This document shows positions 36,413 through 45,801 of a stretch of 64,000 nucleotides of DNA, piece by piece. The notes below the pieces were generated by a model, which searched no databases, had not been told where the DNA came from, and saw only the letters and a program-made list of their open reading frames with translations. The translations under genes and the position numbers were made by a program. This DNA comes from Aquirufa rosea (GTDB lineage Bacteria > Bacteroidota > Bacteroidia > Cytophagales > Spirosomataceae): contig NZ_SDHY01000002.1 of the NCBI RefSeq assembly GCF_004118285.1, positions 310,001-374,000 on the forward strand, given 5' to 3'. The stretch's first letter is position 1, and every line of letters begins with the position of its first letter.

Positions 36413-39241
36413 CTAACGACTCAAATACAAATTTCGTTCCCCATACACTTTTCTAAAAAATTCATCCTTCAAATCTTCAATAAAGTAAATGGCTTCACCT
36501 GTAGATTTCATCTCAGGACCTAATTCCATATTGACATTCGGAAATTTATTGAAAGAAAATACAGGAATCTTAATTGCGTATCCTTTCTTAACAGGCTGGA
36601 AGTTAAAATCTTTCACCTTCTTATCTCCCAACATTACCTTGGTGGCATAATTAACATAAGGCTCTTGGTATGCTTTACAAATGAATGGTACTGTTCTAGA
36701 AGCTCGCGGATTAGCTTCAATGATGTAAACCACCTCATCTTTCACGGCAAATTGGATATTCAATAAGCCCTTTGTCTTAAGTGCTACTGCAATCTTCTTT
36801 GTATGATCTTCAATTTGCTTGATGACATTCTCAGATAAATCAAATGGAGGCAATACTGAGTGAGAGTCTCCTGAATGAATACCAGCCGGCTCAATATGTT
36901 CCATAATTCCAATGATGTACACATCTTCCCCATCACAAATGGCATCCGCCTCTGCCTCAATGGCATTTTCAAGGAAATGGTCTAACAAGATTTTATTGCC
37001 TGGAATATCACGTAAAATATCTACTACATGCTGTTCTAACTCTTGCTCATTGATGACAATTTTCATGGATTGACCGCCCAAAACATAACTTGGACGAACT
37101 AACAATGGATAGCCCAATTCACGACCTAAAAGCACGGCATTGTCTGCATCTTCACAAACACCAAATTTAGGATATGGAATATCTAAGTCTTTCAATAAAC
37201 TAGAAAATGCTCCCCGATCTTCCGCTAAATCCAAGGCCTCAAAGGATGTTCCTAGAATTTTAATGCCATACTTGGATAATTTTTCTGCCAATTTTAAGGC
37301 GGTTTGGCCTCCCAATTGTACAATTACCCCCTCCGGCTTTTCATGTTGAATGATATCGTACACATGCTCCCAAAATACAGGCTCAAAATATAATTTATCA
37401 GCAATATCAAAATCCGTAGAAACCGTCTCTGGGTTAGAATTTATCATGATAGTTTCGTAACCCGCCTCTTTGGCTGCTAGTACCCCATGTACACAGGAAT
37501 AATCAAACTCAATTCCCTGGCCGATTCGGTTAGGGCCAGAACCCAAAACAACTACTTTTTTACGATCTGAGGATTTAGACTCATTGTCCATGGAATCCGT
37601 ACTTTGTCCAAAAGTAGAATAATAGTAAGGGGTTTTTGCCTCAAACTCCGCCGCACAAGTATCTACACATTTATACAAACGCTTGATTCCTAAACCATTA
37701 CGCTTATCATATACCTCAGACTCCAAACAACGTAAGGCATGAGCAATTTGGCGATCCGCAAATCCTTTGTGCTTCGCTTCCTCCAATAAATCGGTAGGAA
37801 TAGTCGCTATGGTATAGCGTTCCATTTCCTTTTCTACTCGAACTAAGTCTTCAATTTGGTTTAAAAACCACTTATCAATTTTAGTTAATTGCTGAATGGT
37901 CTTAAATGAGATACCCATTTTAAAGGCATCGTACACGTGGAATAATCTATTCCAAGATGGATTTGCCAAAGAATGCATGATCGCATCTTGATCTCTTAAT
38001 TCTTTACCATCTGCACCTAGTCCATTGCGTTTAATTTCCAATGACTGACATGCTTTTTGCAAGGCCTCCTGGAAATTACGACCGATACCCATGGTTTCAC
38101 CTACCGACTTCATTTGAAGTCCTAAAGAACGGTCAGCTCCTTTAAATTTATCAAAATTCCATCTCGGAACCTTCACAATCACATAATCCAATGCTGGCTC
38201 AAAATAAGCTGAGGTGGTACCTGTTATGGCATTACTTAACTCATCTAAATTATAACCAATGGCCATTTTAGCAGCAATTTTAGCAATTGGATACCCCGTT
38301 GCTTTAGAAGCTAATGCAGATGAACGAGAAACACGCGGATTAATTTCAATGGCAATGATCTCATCCGTTTCAGGATTAAGAGCAAACTGTACATTACATC
38401 CACCTGCAAATTTACCAATGGCATTCATCATCATGATGGCCATATCACGCATCCTTTGGTAGACCGTATCTGGCAAAGTCATGGCAGGAGCCACCGTAAT
38501 GGAATCTCCTGTATGAATACCCATTGGATCAAAATTCTCAATGGAACATATGATAATGACGTTCCCTAAATTATCTCGCAATAGCTCTAATTCATATTCT
38601 TTCCAGCCCATAATAGACTGCTCCACCAATACCTCATGTGTAGGAGATGCATGTAAGCCTTTGTTTAAAGCTGCATCGAAATCTTTGGGATCATTCACAA
38701 ATCCACCTCCCGTTCCTCCCAAAGTGAAGGAAGGACGAATAACCAAAGGGAATCCCGTTTCCTGAGCAATCTCTTTACCTTCCAAAAAGGAACGAGCCGT
38801 TCTACCTTTACATACACCCACACCTAATTCCAACATCTTCAAACGGAATTTTTCACGATCCTCCGTGGTTTCAATAGCCTTGATATCTACCCCAATGATC
38901 TTCACGCCATACTTTTCCCAAATTCCAGCCTCATCACAATCAATCGCTAGATTTAGGGCCGTTTGACCTCCCATGGTAGGTAAAACTGCATCCACTTGAT
39001 GCCTCTCCAAAATATGAATGATGGAGTTCTTATCTAGAGGTTTTAAATACACATGATCGGCATTCATAGGATCCGTCATGATGGTAGCTGGATTCGAATT
39101 GATGAGGATTACTTCAATTCCTTCTTCACGCAATGATCGGGCAGCTTGAGAGCCAGAATAATCAAACTCACAAGCTTGACCAATTACAATAGGACCAGAA
39201 CCGATAATAAGAACGGAACGGATGGATAAGTCTTTTGGCAC
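36413..39241 (-). CDS. carB: Carbamoyl-phosphate synthase large subunit without allosteric domain
   Basis: Makes carbamoyl phosphate from bicarbonate, glutamine-derived ammonia and 2 ATP, for pyrimidines and arginine. Two ATP-grasp halves are clear: the first begins SVLIIGSGPIVIGQACEFDYSG, the second KVVVLGSGPNRIGQGIEFDYSC. Each has the NSNPATI/NSNPETV and EINPRVSRSSALASKATG/EANPRASRTVPF blocks. At 942 residues it stops at ERNLYLSR, where E. coli CarB continues with the roughly 130-residue MGS-like domain that binds UMP and ornithine. The ending is smooth, and I believe this short form is usual in Bacteroidota. carA is not nearby. Confidence 0.95.
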   Translation of the reverse strand: MPKDLSIRSVLIIGSGPIVIGQACEFDYSGSQAARSLREEGIEVILINSNPATIMTDPMNADHVYLKPLDKNSIIHILERHQVDAVLPTMGGQTALNLAIDCDEAGIWEKYGVKIIGVDIKAIETTEDREKFRLKMLELGVGVCKGRTARSFLEGKEIAQETGFPLVIRPSFTLGGTGGGFVNDPKDFDAALNKGLHASPTHEVLVEQSIMGWKEYELELLRDNLGNVIIICSIENFDPMGIHTGDSITVAPAMTLPDTVYQRMRDMAIMMMNAIGKFAGGCNVQFALNPETDEIIAIEINPRVSRSSALASKATGYPIAKIAAKMAIGYNLDELSNAITGTTSAYFEPALDYVIVKVPRWNFDKFKGADRSLGLQMKSVGETMGIGRNFQEALQKACQSLEIKRNGLGADGKELRDQDAIMHSLANPSWNRLFHVYDAFKMGISFKTIQQLTKIDKWFLNQIEDLVRVEKEMERYTIATIPTDLLEEAKHKGFADRQIAHALRCLESEVYDKRNGLGIKRLYKCVDTCAAEFEAKTPYYYSTFGQSTDSMDNESKSSDRKKVVVLGSGPNRIGQGIEFDYSCVHGVLAAKEAGYETIMINSNPETVSTDFDIADKLYFEPVFWEHVYDIIQHEKPEGVIVQLGGQTALKLAEKLSKYGIKILGTSFEALDLAEDRGAFSSLLKDLDIPYPKFGVCEDADNAVLLGRELGYPLLVRPSYVLGGQSMKIVINEQELEQHVVDILRDIPGNKILLDHFLENAIEAEADAICDGEDVYIIGIMEHIEPAGIHSGDSHSVLPPFDLSENVIKQIEDHTKKIAVALKTKGLLNIQFAVKDEVVYIIEANPRASRTVPFICKAYQEPYVNYATKVMLGDKKVKDFNFQPVKKGYAIKIPVFSFNKFPNVNMELGPEMKSTGEAIYFIEDLKDEFFRKVYGERNLYLSR

Positions 39242-39310
39242 GGGATAAATTTATTTTGTATCAAGAGAAAACAAATTTTAAGACCTTTACACTTAGGCTC
39301 AAAAATTGTA

Positions 39311-39318
39311 CAAAGTTA
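39311..39318 (-). promoter_or_regulatory. -7 box TAACTTTG for carB
   Basis: Minus-strand TAnnTTTG, 69 bp before the carB start. The 208-bp carB-folA gap otherwise holds only the folA promoter region. Confidence 0.45.
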
Positions 39319-39424
39319 GTCGTTGAAGCCCATATTGGGAAACGTTATCGAAAATAAAAATTAGGAATTTTGCGGATTCAGACCATTTACTTGATTTGAT
39401 TTCCTTTCGTCCCATTATTTCCCG

Positions 39425-39432
39425 TAATTTTG
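39425..39432 (+). promoter_or_regulatory. -7 box TAATTTTG for folA
   Basis: Plus-strand TAnnTTTG, 17 bp before the GTG start of folA. A TTTG at 39395-39398 is 26 bp upstream, longer than the ideal spacing. Confidence 0.5.
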
Positions 39433-39449
39433 ATAAAAATTAAAATCGC

Positions 39450-39941
39450 GTGATCAAAATAATCGTGGCTTGTGACGAAAAAAACGTCATCGGTAAAAAC
39501 AATCAGCTGATTTGGCACCTACCTGCCGACTTGAAGCATTTCAAAAATTTGACTATGGGACATTCCATCATCATGGGAAGAAAAACCTTTGAATCCATAG
39601 GCAAGGCACTCCCAAACCGCAATAATTTAGTAGTAAGTCGCCAAAGCCACCTAAATGTGGATGGAATCATATTATGCCACTCTTTAGAAGAAGCTATTCT
39701 AAAAGCCAAAAGCCTTTCGCGCGATGATATTTTCATCATTGGTGGTGCCGAGATATACCGACAAGCCCTTCCACTTGCTGACCAAATTATCCTCACTCGC
39801 TTACATGATTATTTTGATGGAGATGCCTTTTTCCCCGAACTTCCCAGCGAGCAATGGGAAGTCATTCATGCTGAAAGAGGAATCACGGATGAGAAAAATC
39901 CTTATCAATACAGTTTCATGACTTACCAAAAAATCTCATAG
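39450..39941 (+). CDS. folA: Dihydrofolate reductase
   Basis: Reduces dihydrofolate to tetrahydrofolate with NADPH. The 163-residue protein shows IIVACDEKNVIGKNNQLIWHLPADLKHFKN, the NADPH-binding IIMGRKTFESIGKALPNRNNLVVSR, and IIGGAEIYRQALPLADQIILTRLHDYFDGDAFFP. The start codon is GTG at 39450. The usual LPW before HLP reads LIW here, a change next to the substrate pocket. It is followed by moaE after 7 bp. Confidence 0.95.
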   Translation: MIKIIVACDEKNVIGKNNQLIWHLPADLKHFKNLTMGHSIIMGRKTFESIGKALPNRNNLVVSRQSHLNVDGIILCHSLEEAILKAKSLSRDDIFIIGGAEIYRQALPLADQIILTRLHDYFDGDAFFPELPSEQWEVIHAERGITDEKNPYQYSFMTYQKIS

Positions 39942-39948
39942 CCAACTC

Positions 39949-40368
39949 ATGGAAAGAAAAGTTGCTTTATTGGAACAGGCTATACAGCTAGATGCTTTTT
40001 ATCCCTTTTTACAGGATGATGTAGCCGGGGGAATCTGCTTGTTCATAGGTACCATTCGAAACAAGAATCAAAATAAAGAAGTGCTTTCTCTGGATATGGA
40101 GGCCTACCCTCCTATGGCTGTCAAGCAAATTAACTTACTGATTGATCAGGCGGGAGAAAAATGGCCCATACAAAAAGTAGTGATGGTGCACCGTACGGGT
40201 CCATTACAAATTGGGGATATTGCTGTACTGATTGGAGTAACTTGCATCCACCGAGCGGAAGCATTTCAAGCGTGCCAGTGGTTGATTGACCGACTAAAAG
40301 AAGAAGTGCCTATTTGGAAAAATGAATTTTACGAGGATGGTTCATCTTGGCTAGTTCCCCACCCTTGA
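39949..40368 (+). CDS. moaE: Molybdopterin synthase catalytic subunit MoaE
   Basis: Large subunit of molybdopterin synthase, which transfers sulfur from MoaD to precursor Z. The 139-residue protein contains GGICLFIGTIRNKN, LDMEAYPPMA, VVMVHRTGPLQIGDIAVLI and the catalytic Lys in EVPIWKNEFYEDGSSW. No other molybdenum cofactor gene is in the window. It is paired with folA, and its last 40 bp overlap the convergent LuxE-like gene. Confidence 0.93.
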   Translation: MERKVALLEQAIQLDAFYPFLQDDVAGGICLFIGTIRNKNQNKEVLSLDMEAYPPMAVKQINLLIDQAGEKWPIQKVVMVHRTGPLQIGDIAVLIGVTCIHRAEAFQACQWLIDRLKEEVPIWKNEFYEDGSSWLVPHP

Positions 40369-41408
40369 GCTAACATGAGGTTACAGCCTCTTTGCTCTGA
40401 ATTATCGAAGCGGCCCAATACCTTGAATCGTAGTCCATCGGCTTCTAATGAGCCCAAATCTTTGGTTTCTATAAAGGAACAAGAATCAATATTGGCCAAA
40501 TCAATCACTTTAATTCCTCCTACCCTTCCTGCTTGCGTTACATGTCCGAATGGATCATTTACCTCCCTTAGCATGACCCGCATGGATACTCCCGGATTAA
40601 AAATTCCGTCCTTTTCGGCATAGGCCTGAGAAAACAATTCCGTCATACCATATTCTGAAGCCACTTGACTAAGGTGCATTTTTCCCTTTAGAAATGCATG
40701 GACTTCCTCACGTAACCACTCCTCCCTTCTTCCCTTCATGCCGCCCGTCTCCATGACCATGACCCGACCACTCGCCACCGCTTCTTTCCAAAAAGAAAAA
40801 TCCTGGCCTGTATCCACCCAGTCCAATAAACCGAAAGTCACCCCCATTAACCATATTTTGCGGTCTGTTTGTAAAGCTGCCTTCAAATTATTCACCAAGG
40901 CATCGTATTGATTGAGGTAAAAACCAGCTAATTCCGACCGTGATTCTTTGATAAAATGATCCATCATAAAGACCAAGGAGGAGGTACTTCGTTCCAAATA
41001 AGAAGGCAAAAGGGCAAAAATGTGGTAGTCTTGCAATGAACCGTATTGTGCTTCAAAAATTCTTTTGGCCTGTTGTTGGTAAAAACTTGGATCACAAACT
41101 ACGTGCTTGGAGGGAATTTGTCCAGTGGTACCTGAACTTTCAAATTGAAATAAAATAGGATCAAAACCCGTTTGTACTAAGTGACTTTTAAAAAATTCAA
41201 TGGGTAAAAAAGGAATTTCTTTCAGCTGAGTAATCGTGGAAGGATCTTTACCCAACAATTCAACATAGAGATGATACAAAGGATTATGGGCAAACTGATA
41301 TTGAAAAACAGCCAATGCCAAACTTTCAAAATCAGCTTCTTTCATCTGACTCACCCGATTCTTCAAGCTCCGAGAGATGCTTTCCCAATCCTCTTTTCCA
41401 ACCTGCAT
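40329..41408 (-). CDS. LuxE-like acyl-protein synthetase
   Basis: Member of the AMP-forming (ANL-like) group related to LuxE, which activates fatty acids. The 359-residue protein contains the ATP/AMP-binding motif FESSGTTGQIPSKHVV and the later SEYGMTELFSQAYAE block typical of adenylating enzymes. The start at 41408 (MQVGKEDWE) is preferred over 41432. No lux or ketosynthase genes adjoin, so the acyl substrate and acceptor are unknown. It overlaps the convergent moaE by 40 bp. Confidence 0.82.
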   Translation of the reverse strand: MQVGKEDWESISRSLKNRVSQMKEADFESLALAVFQYQFAHNPLYHLYVELLGKDPSTITQLKEIPFLPIEFFKSHLVQTGFDPILFQFESSGTTGQIPSKHVVCDPSFYQQQAKRIFEAQYGSLQDYHIFALLPSYLERSTSSLVFMMDHFIKESRSELAGFYLNQYDALVNNLKAALQTDRKIWLMGVTFGLLDWVDTGQDFSFWKEAVASGRVMVMETGGMKGRREEWLREEVHAFLKGKMHLSQVASEYGMTELFSQAYAEKDGIFNPGVSMRVMLREVNDPFGHVTQAGRVGGIKVIDLANIDSCSFIETKDLGSLEADGLRFKVLGRFDNSEQRGCNLMLAQGWGTSQDEPSS

Positions 41409-41429
41409 AGCTTTTTTTGAAATTATGCA

Positions 41430-41437
41430 CAAAATTA
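41430..41437 (-). promoter_or_regulatory. -7 box TAATTTTG for the LuxE-like gene
   Basis: Minus-strand TAnnTTTG, 21 bp before the start at 41408. No clear -33 partner. Confidence 0.45.
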
Positions 41438-41481
41438 ATGCAAATCATTAACTTTACGCTTGTATTGACCATCGAATCTTC

Positions 41482-42036
41482 ATGATTAAACTAGGTAGTC
41501 TTATCATTGGTATTGCGCTATGCACCTGGGCCTTCGTTGCCTGTGTTCAGGAGCCGGAATATGGTACTACTCCGAATATTGAATTTGAATCAATCAAAAA
41601 AATCACCAAAATAAGTAACGACGGATTCGGAGGCAAAGCCAAGATTGACTCCGTGGTTATGACCATTAAATTCCAAGATGGTGATGGCGATTTAGGAATT
41701 ACCACAGCTGAAAAAAACTCCGATCCTAAATACAAGGATTACAGAAATTTTGAAGTGGATGTATTACTAAAGAAAAACGGTAGATTTATCCCCATCACTT
41801 TTAGTCCAAAACTAGGAGGTTTAATGAATTTCCCTTTTAAACCTGACCAAAAGCCAGGTCCTATAGAAGGAAGTATTTCCTACTCCACCCAATTCGTATA
41901 CGCATTTTACAAAGGCTATTCCCCAGAATTTACAGAGAAAAATGATACCCTAGCCTTCCGAATATCCATAAAAGACAAAGCATTTCATCAAAGCAATACG
42001 GTTGAGACCAGTCCAATCGTCATTTTTCAAGACTAA
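41482..42036 (+). CDS. Putative lipoprotein of unknown function
   Basis: A 184-residue exported protein with a lipobox-like FVAC (C21) after a hydrophobic signal, so probably attached to a membrane. The body is beta-rich and contains the Asp-rich FQDGDGDLGIT and IKDKAFHQSNTVETSPIVI. I recognise it only as a conserved Cytophagales-type lipoprotein. It is 8 bp upstream of the DPP-IV gene, so it is likely co-transcribed. Confidence 0.65.
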   Translation: MIKLGSLIIGIALCTWAFVACVQEPEYGTTPNIEFESIKKITKISNDGFGGKAKIDSVVMTIKFQDGDGDLGITTAEKNSDPKYKDYRNFEVDVLLKKNGRFIPITFSPKLGGLMNFPFKPDQKPGPIEGSISYSTQFVYAFYKGYSPEFTEKNDTLAFRISIKDKAFHQSNTVETSPIVIFQD

Positions 42037-42044
42037 ATTTTCCT

Positions 42045-44231
42045 ATGATTCCACGTTTTTATCAAACCCTCAGCTTTGCTGTCCTATTCCTTTTAGCCCA
42101 TGCTAGTTTTGCTCAAAAAAGCGTCAGCTTAGAAGATGTTTGGCAAAATTACACCTTCAGACAAAGAAGCATTCAAAACTTAAATTGGACTCAAGATGGC
42201 CATCATTATACGGAATTAAAAGAGGGCAAAATCATCAAATATGCTGTAGAAGACCCTAAGAATTCCGAAGTTCTATTTGATGAAGAGTTAAATCGGATCG
42301 ATGGTAAAAAAATTCAAGTTCAATCGTTTAGTCTATCTTCTGATGAAAAGAAGATTTTAATTTCTACCGAATCAGAACAAATTTATCGCCGTAGTTCCAA
42401 GGAAAATAATTTCATCTTTGACCGTCAAACCAAAAGCCTTGTTTCTTTATCTAAAGCCGGCAAGCAAATGCATGCGAGTTTTTCACCCGATGGGAAAAAG
42501 GTAGCTTTTGTACGAAATAATAACTTGTTTTTGGTGGATCTAAGTTCTGGTAAAGAAAAAGCAATCACAACATCAGGTAAGTTCAATCATATTATTCATG
42601 GCGCTTGCGACTGGGTTTATGAAGAAGAATTTTCTTTTGCAAAAGCCTTCCAATGGTCACCTGACAGCAAAAAAATTGCTTATTATACTTTTGATGAGAC
42701 CAAAGTACCCGAGTATAATATGCAAATGTGGGGAGATTTGTATCCGAAAGATTATCGCTTTAAATATCCTAAAGCAGGAGAAGCTAACTCCATAGTTAGT
42801 TTGAGCGTATATGCCTTAGACTCCCAAAAGAACATCCCTATCCAAGTAGGAAAAGATCAAAATCAATATATCCCACGCATGAAATGGACGGCTAGTTCCG
42901 ACTGGGTTTCATTCATTCGTTTGAATCGCCTGCAGAATCACATGGAAATTTTGCATGCCTCTGCTAAGGATGGCTCCTCCAAAGTTGTGTATGAGGAAAG
43001 AAGCAATACTTCTTTGGAAATAGAATCTATCGGAAATGATATCACTTATTTAGCTGACCAAAAGCACTTCATTTTATCTTCAGAAAAATCAGGTTTCAAG
43101 CATTTATATGTGGCTGAAATAGCCACAGGTAAAGTAAATCCCATTACCACTGGCAACTGGGACGTGGATGATTTTTATGGTTACGATGAAAAATCTCAAA
43201 CACTTTACTTCAATGCGGCTGCTAAAACAGCCATTCAAAGAGAAGTATATAAGGTTCAATTGGACGGCTCCAATTTTCAAATGATCTCGACACAAGCGGG
43301 CACCAATACGGCCAATTTCAGCCCAGATTTCTCCTTTTATATGCTATACTTTAGCTCAGCGAAAGAGCCCTTACAAATTAGCTTAAAGAGTAGCCAAGGT
43401 TCCTTGATTCGAGTATTGGAAGAGAATAACAAACTAAAGCAGCAGTTAAAAGAGTATGCCATTTCAAGCCGTGAATTTTTACAAATTCCTTTAGCCAATG
43501 GCGAATTCTTAAATGCCTATTGCCTTAAACCCAAGAACTTCGATCCGAATAAAAAATACCCGGTATTAATGCATGTATATGGTGGACCGGGTTCTCAACA
43601 AGTATTGGACGCCTATCCAGTAAGTAATGATTTTTATTGGTATCAAACCTTGTTAGATAAGGGTTATTTAATCTATTGTGTGGATAACCGCGGAACTGGT
43701 GCCAGAGGGGTAAATTTCAAAAGAATCACATACCAGAACCTTGGAAAAATTGAAGTGCAGGATCAAATTTATTCTGCCCAATATTTAGGTAAACTTCCTT
43801 ACGTGGACGCGTCTAGAATTGGAATTTGGGGCTGGAGTTATGGAGGATTTATGTCGTCCAACTGTTTAATGCAAGGTGCCGATGTATTCAAAACAGCTAT
43901 ATCTGTGGCACCGGTAACCAACTGGCGTTTCTATGATAGTATTTATACGGAACGTTATCAAAGAACACCTCAAGAAAATGCCAAGGGGTATGACGAGAAC
44001 TCACCTGTAAATCATGTCAATAAATTAAAAGGAAATTTATTGTTGGTGCATGGAACGGGCGATGATAATGTACATTTCCAAAATGCAGTAGCCTTACAGG
44101 AGGCATTAATAAAAGCCAATAAACAGTTTCAAAGTTTCTATTATCCTAACAAGAATCATAGTATTGCTGGAGGAAATACCCGATATCATTTATACCAAAT
44201 GATGACAAACTTCCTTTTGAAAAATTTATAA
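42045..44231 (+). CDS. Dipeptidyl peptidase IV-like S9 serine peptidase
   Basis: Exported prolyl oligopeptidase-family enzyme of 728 residues that removes X-Pro dipeptides. A signal peptide (FAVLFLLAHASFAQ) precedes an eight-bladed beta-propeller. The propeller carries the substrate-anchoring Glu pair in DWVYEEEFSF. The C-terminal alpha/beta hydrolase has the nucleophile in GIWGWSYGGFMS, Asp in GTGDDNVHFQ and His in NKNHSIAGG. The stop overlaps that of the convergent kelch-like gene by 6 bp. Confidence 0.94.
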   Translation: MIPRFYQTLSFAVLFLLAHASFAQKSVSLEDVWQNYTFRQRSIQNLNWTQDGHHYTELKEGKIIKYAVEDPKNSEVLFDEELNRIDGKKIQVQSFSLSSDEKKILISTESEQIYRRSSKENNFIFDRQTKSLVSLSKAGKQMHASFSPDGKKVAFVRNNNLFLVDLSSGKEKAITTSGKFNHIIHGACDWVYEEEFSFAKAFQWSPDSKKIAYYTFDETKVPEYNMQMWGDLYPKDYRFKYPKAGEANSIVSLSVYALDSQKNIPIQVGKDQNQYIPRMKWTASSDWVSFIRLNRLQNHMEILHASAKDGSSKVVYEERSNTSLEIESIGNDITYLADQKHFILSSEKSGFKHLYVAEIATGKVNPITTGNWDVDDFYGYDEKSQTLYFNAAAKTAIQREVYKVQLDGSNFQMISTQAGTNTANFSPDFSFYMLYFSSAKEPLQISLKSSQGSLIRVLEENNKLKQQLKEYAISSREFLQIPLANGEFLNAYCLKPKNFDPNKKYPVLMHVYGGPGSQQVLDAYPVSNDFYWYQTLLDKGYLIYCVDNRGTGARGVNFKRITYQNLGKIEVQDQIYSAQYLGKLPYVDASRIGIWGWSYGGFMSSNCLMQGADVFKTAISVAPVTNWRFYDSIYTERYQRTPQENAKGYDENSPVNHVNKLKGNLLLVHGTGDDNVHFQNAVALQEALIKANKQFQSFYYPNKNHSIAGGNTRYHLYQMMTNFLLKNL

Positions 44232-45641
44232 TTTTTTGAGCATTTGATAAACATCCGGATGCAGGCGATAGGTAAACATCCGCTGATCTTTTTCGTCGGA
44301 TTGAATATCCAAAATCTGTTCTTTACCCAGCAAGAGGCGAAGTGACTTTGTCAAATTTTCAAACATTTTGGCTCTAAATTGTCGTTGTGATTCTGGTGAA
44401 CTTTTATGTTTACCAAAAAAAGCAATGATTTGATGTCCAGAGATATAGCCTGTTTTGTAGTTCAAAATCAAAAAATCAAGCAACATTTTTTCGTTTTCCC
44501 CCAACATGATTTTTAAGTGATTTCGCAATCTTTTCTTTTTCCATTTTTGGAATAGAAATAAAGCTAAGACCAAAAAACCTATGGCTACCAAAATGAAAGT
44601 CCCTTGTATAATGGATTGATACCATGGTACTTGATGTAGCTTGCCCAGATATTCCGCCTCACGAAGCAAATCATTTACCATAAATCGATAATTTTTGACA
44701 TTATTCGGTGAAACTTGAATGGCCAAATTAGTCCAAATCAAGGTATCTCCATTAATATGCAATGCCTTATCAAAATTACTGGCATAGTAACCTTCAAGTA
44801 CCAAACGATTTCTATTTTTCCAACAATAGGTTTTGAAATCATCCAACACATCAATGATAAACAGGGTATCAAAATTCTTTTCTCTACCAGATTTATCCAA
44901 CAAAAAGAAATATCGTCCATTGAATAAATAATAACGAGATATATCCTTTTCCAAAAAAGATTTAATTTCCTCCAGTTCGATGGCCCCCTTAATGACAAAT
45001 TCACTGGTGGAAAAATTGTATTCATATATATTCCAATCAAGTAAATCCAATTTCTTTGTATCCGTATCATTGACCGAGTGATTTCCCATAGTTACGAACC
45101 TATCTCGACTGGGAACATAAGCTGACAAACCCATGGTGATTGCAGGAGGAACATCACCTTTTGCTTGAATACTCAACCATTCCTTACCTTCTGCATTGTA
45201 TTTGGTCAGAATATTGGTAGAAGTCCAAAATCCATATCCTCCAAAAGAATAAAGAATTCCATTTCGATAAAATGTATGACTTAAGCAATTGGCCCCTCGA
45301 TAATAAGTTTCATCAATTCGCCTAAATACCAATTGCTTTTTATTAATTTGATATACTTGATTAGTACAGGAAATTATAAGATAAGCCCAGTCAGAATTTT
45401 CTATTTTAAATTCTTTCACGGCATAATTTGCCGAAATCAAATCTGCTTTTTCAATATTTTCAAGGGAAAGCTCTCCTAAGTTAGACCAGGGTAAACCATT
45501 CTTGGTTCTCGAAAGTTGATTATTTTCAAAATTAATCTTGTAAAAATAACCAGCACTTGGACTAAACCATTCTAAAGTTTGGGCAAAGACATTTCCCTGT
45601 ATCATCAAAAAAAGACTTAGAAAGTAGCTGCCTAAACGCAT
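44226..45641 (-). CDS. Kelch-like membrane protein with C-terminal winged-helix-like domain
   Basis: A 471-residue protein with a signal peptide (FLSLFLMIQGNVFAQ) and an extracytoplasmic region of about 320 residues. That region has kelch-like blades (GILYSFGGYGFWTSTNILTKYN, VPSRDRFVTMGNHS). One membrane segment follows (IIQGTFILVAIGFLVLALFLF), then a cytoplasmic tail of about 105 residues. The tail (MLLDFLILNYKTGYISGHQIIAFFG, SPESQRQFRAKMFENL, DQRMFTYRLHPDVY) looks like a winged helix, as in membrane-bound one-component regulators. The function is not established. The start at 45641 begins the signal peptide. Confidence 0.6.
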   Translation of the reverse strand: MRLGSYFLSLFLMIQGNVFAQTLEWFSPSAGYFYKINFENNQLSRTKNGLPWSNLGELSLENIEKADLISANYAVKEFKIENSDWAYLIISCTNQVYQINKKQLVFRRIDETYYRGANCLSHTFYRNGILYSFGGYGFWTSTNILTKYNAEGKEWLSIQAKGDVPPAITMGLSAYVPSRDRFVTMGNHSVNDTDTKKLDLLDWNIYEYNFSTSEFVIKGAIELEEIKSFLEKDISRYYLFNGRYFFLLDKSGREKNFDTLFIIDVLDDFKTYCWKNRNRLVLEGYYASNFDKALHINGDTLIWTNLAIQVSPNNVKNYRFMVNDLLREAEYLGKLHQVPWYQSIIQGTFILVAIGFLVLALFLFQKWKKKRLRNHLKIMLGENEKMLLDFLILNYKTGYISGHQIIAFFGKHKSSPESQRQFRAKMFENLTKSLRLLLGKEQILDIQSDEKDQRMFTYRLHPDVYQMLKKL

Positions 45642-45801
45642 ATTAGATTTCAAATGAATAATAAAAATGCAATTTTTTCAATTAAAATTGTCTAATTCTT
45701 AGGTATAGATTAAAGAGCTATACCATATTTTTCAACAAAAATGGCTAATTTTACGGATTAAAGTTTAATCTTTTGACCGGATTAAACCATAAAAATTGCT
45801 T

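Noticed and set aside
36413-36500. Frameshift truncating carB
   Set aside because: The protein ends in a plausible conserved-looking terminus, and DUF4834 begins 18 bp upstream of the stop side without remnants of the missing domain.
44738-45070. 110-codon minus-strand frame
   Set aside because: A different frame of the same strand as the kelch-like gene, fully inside it, with no domain.
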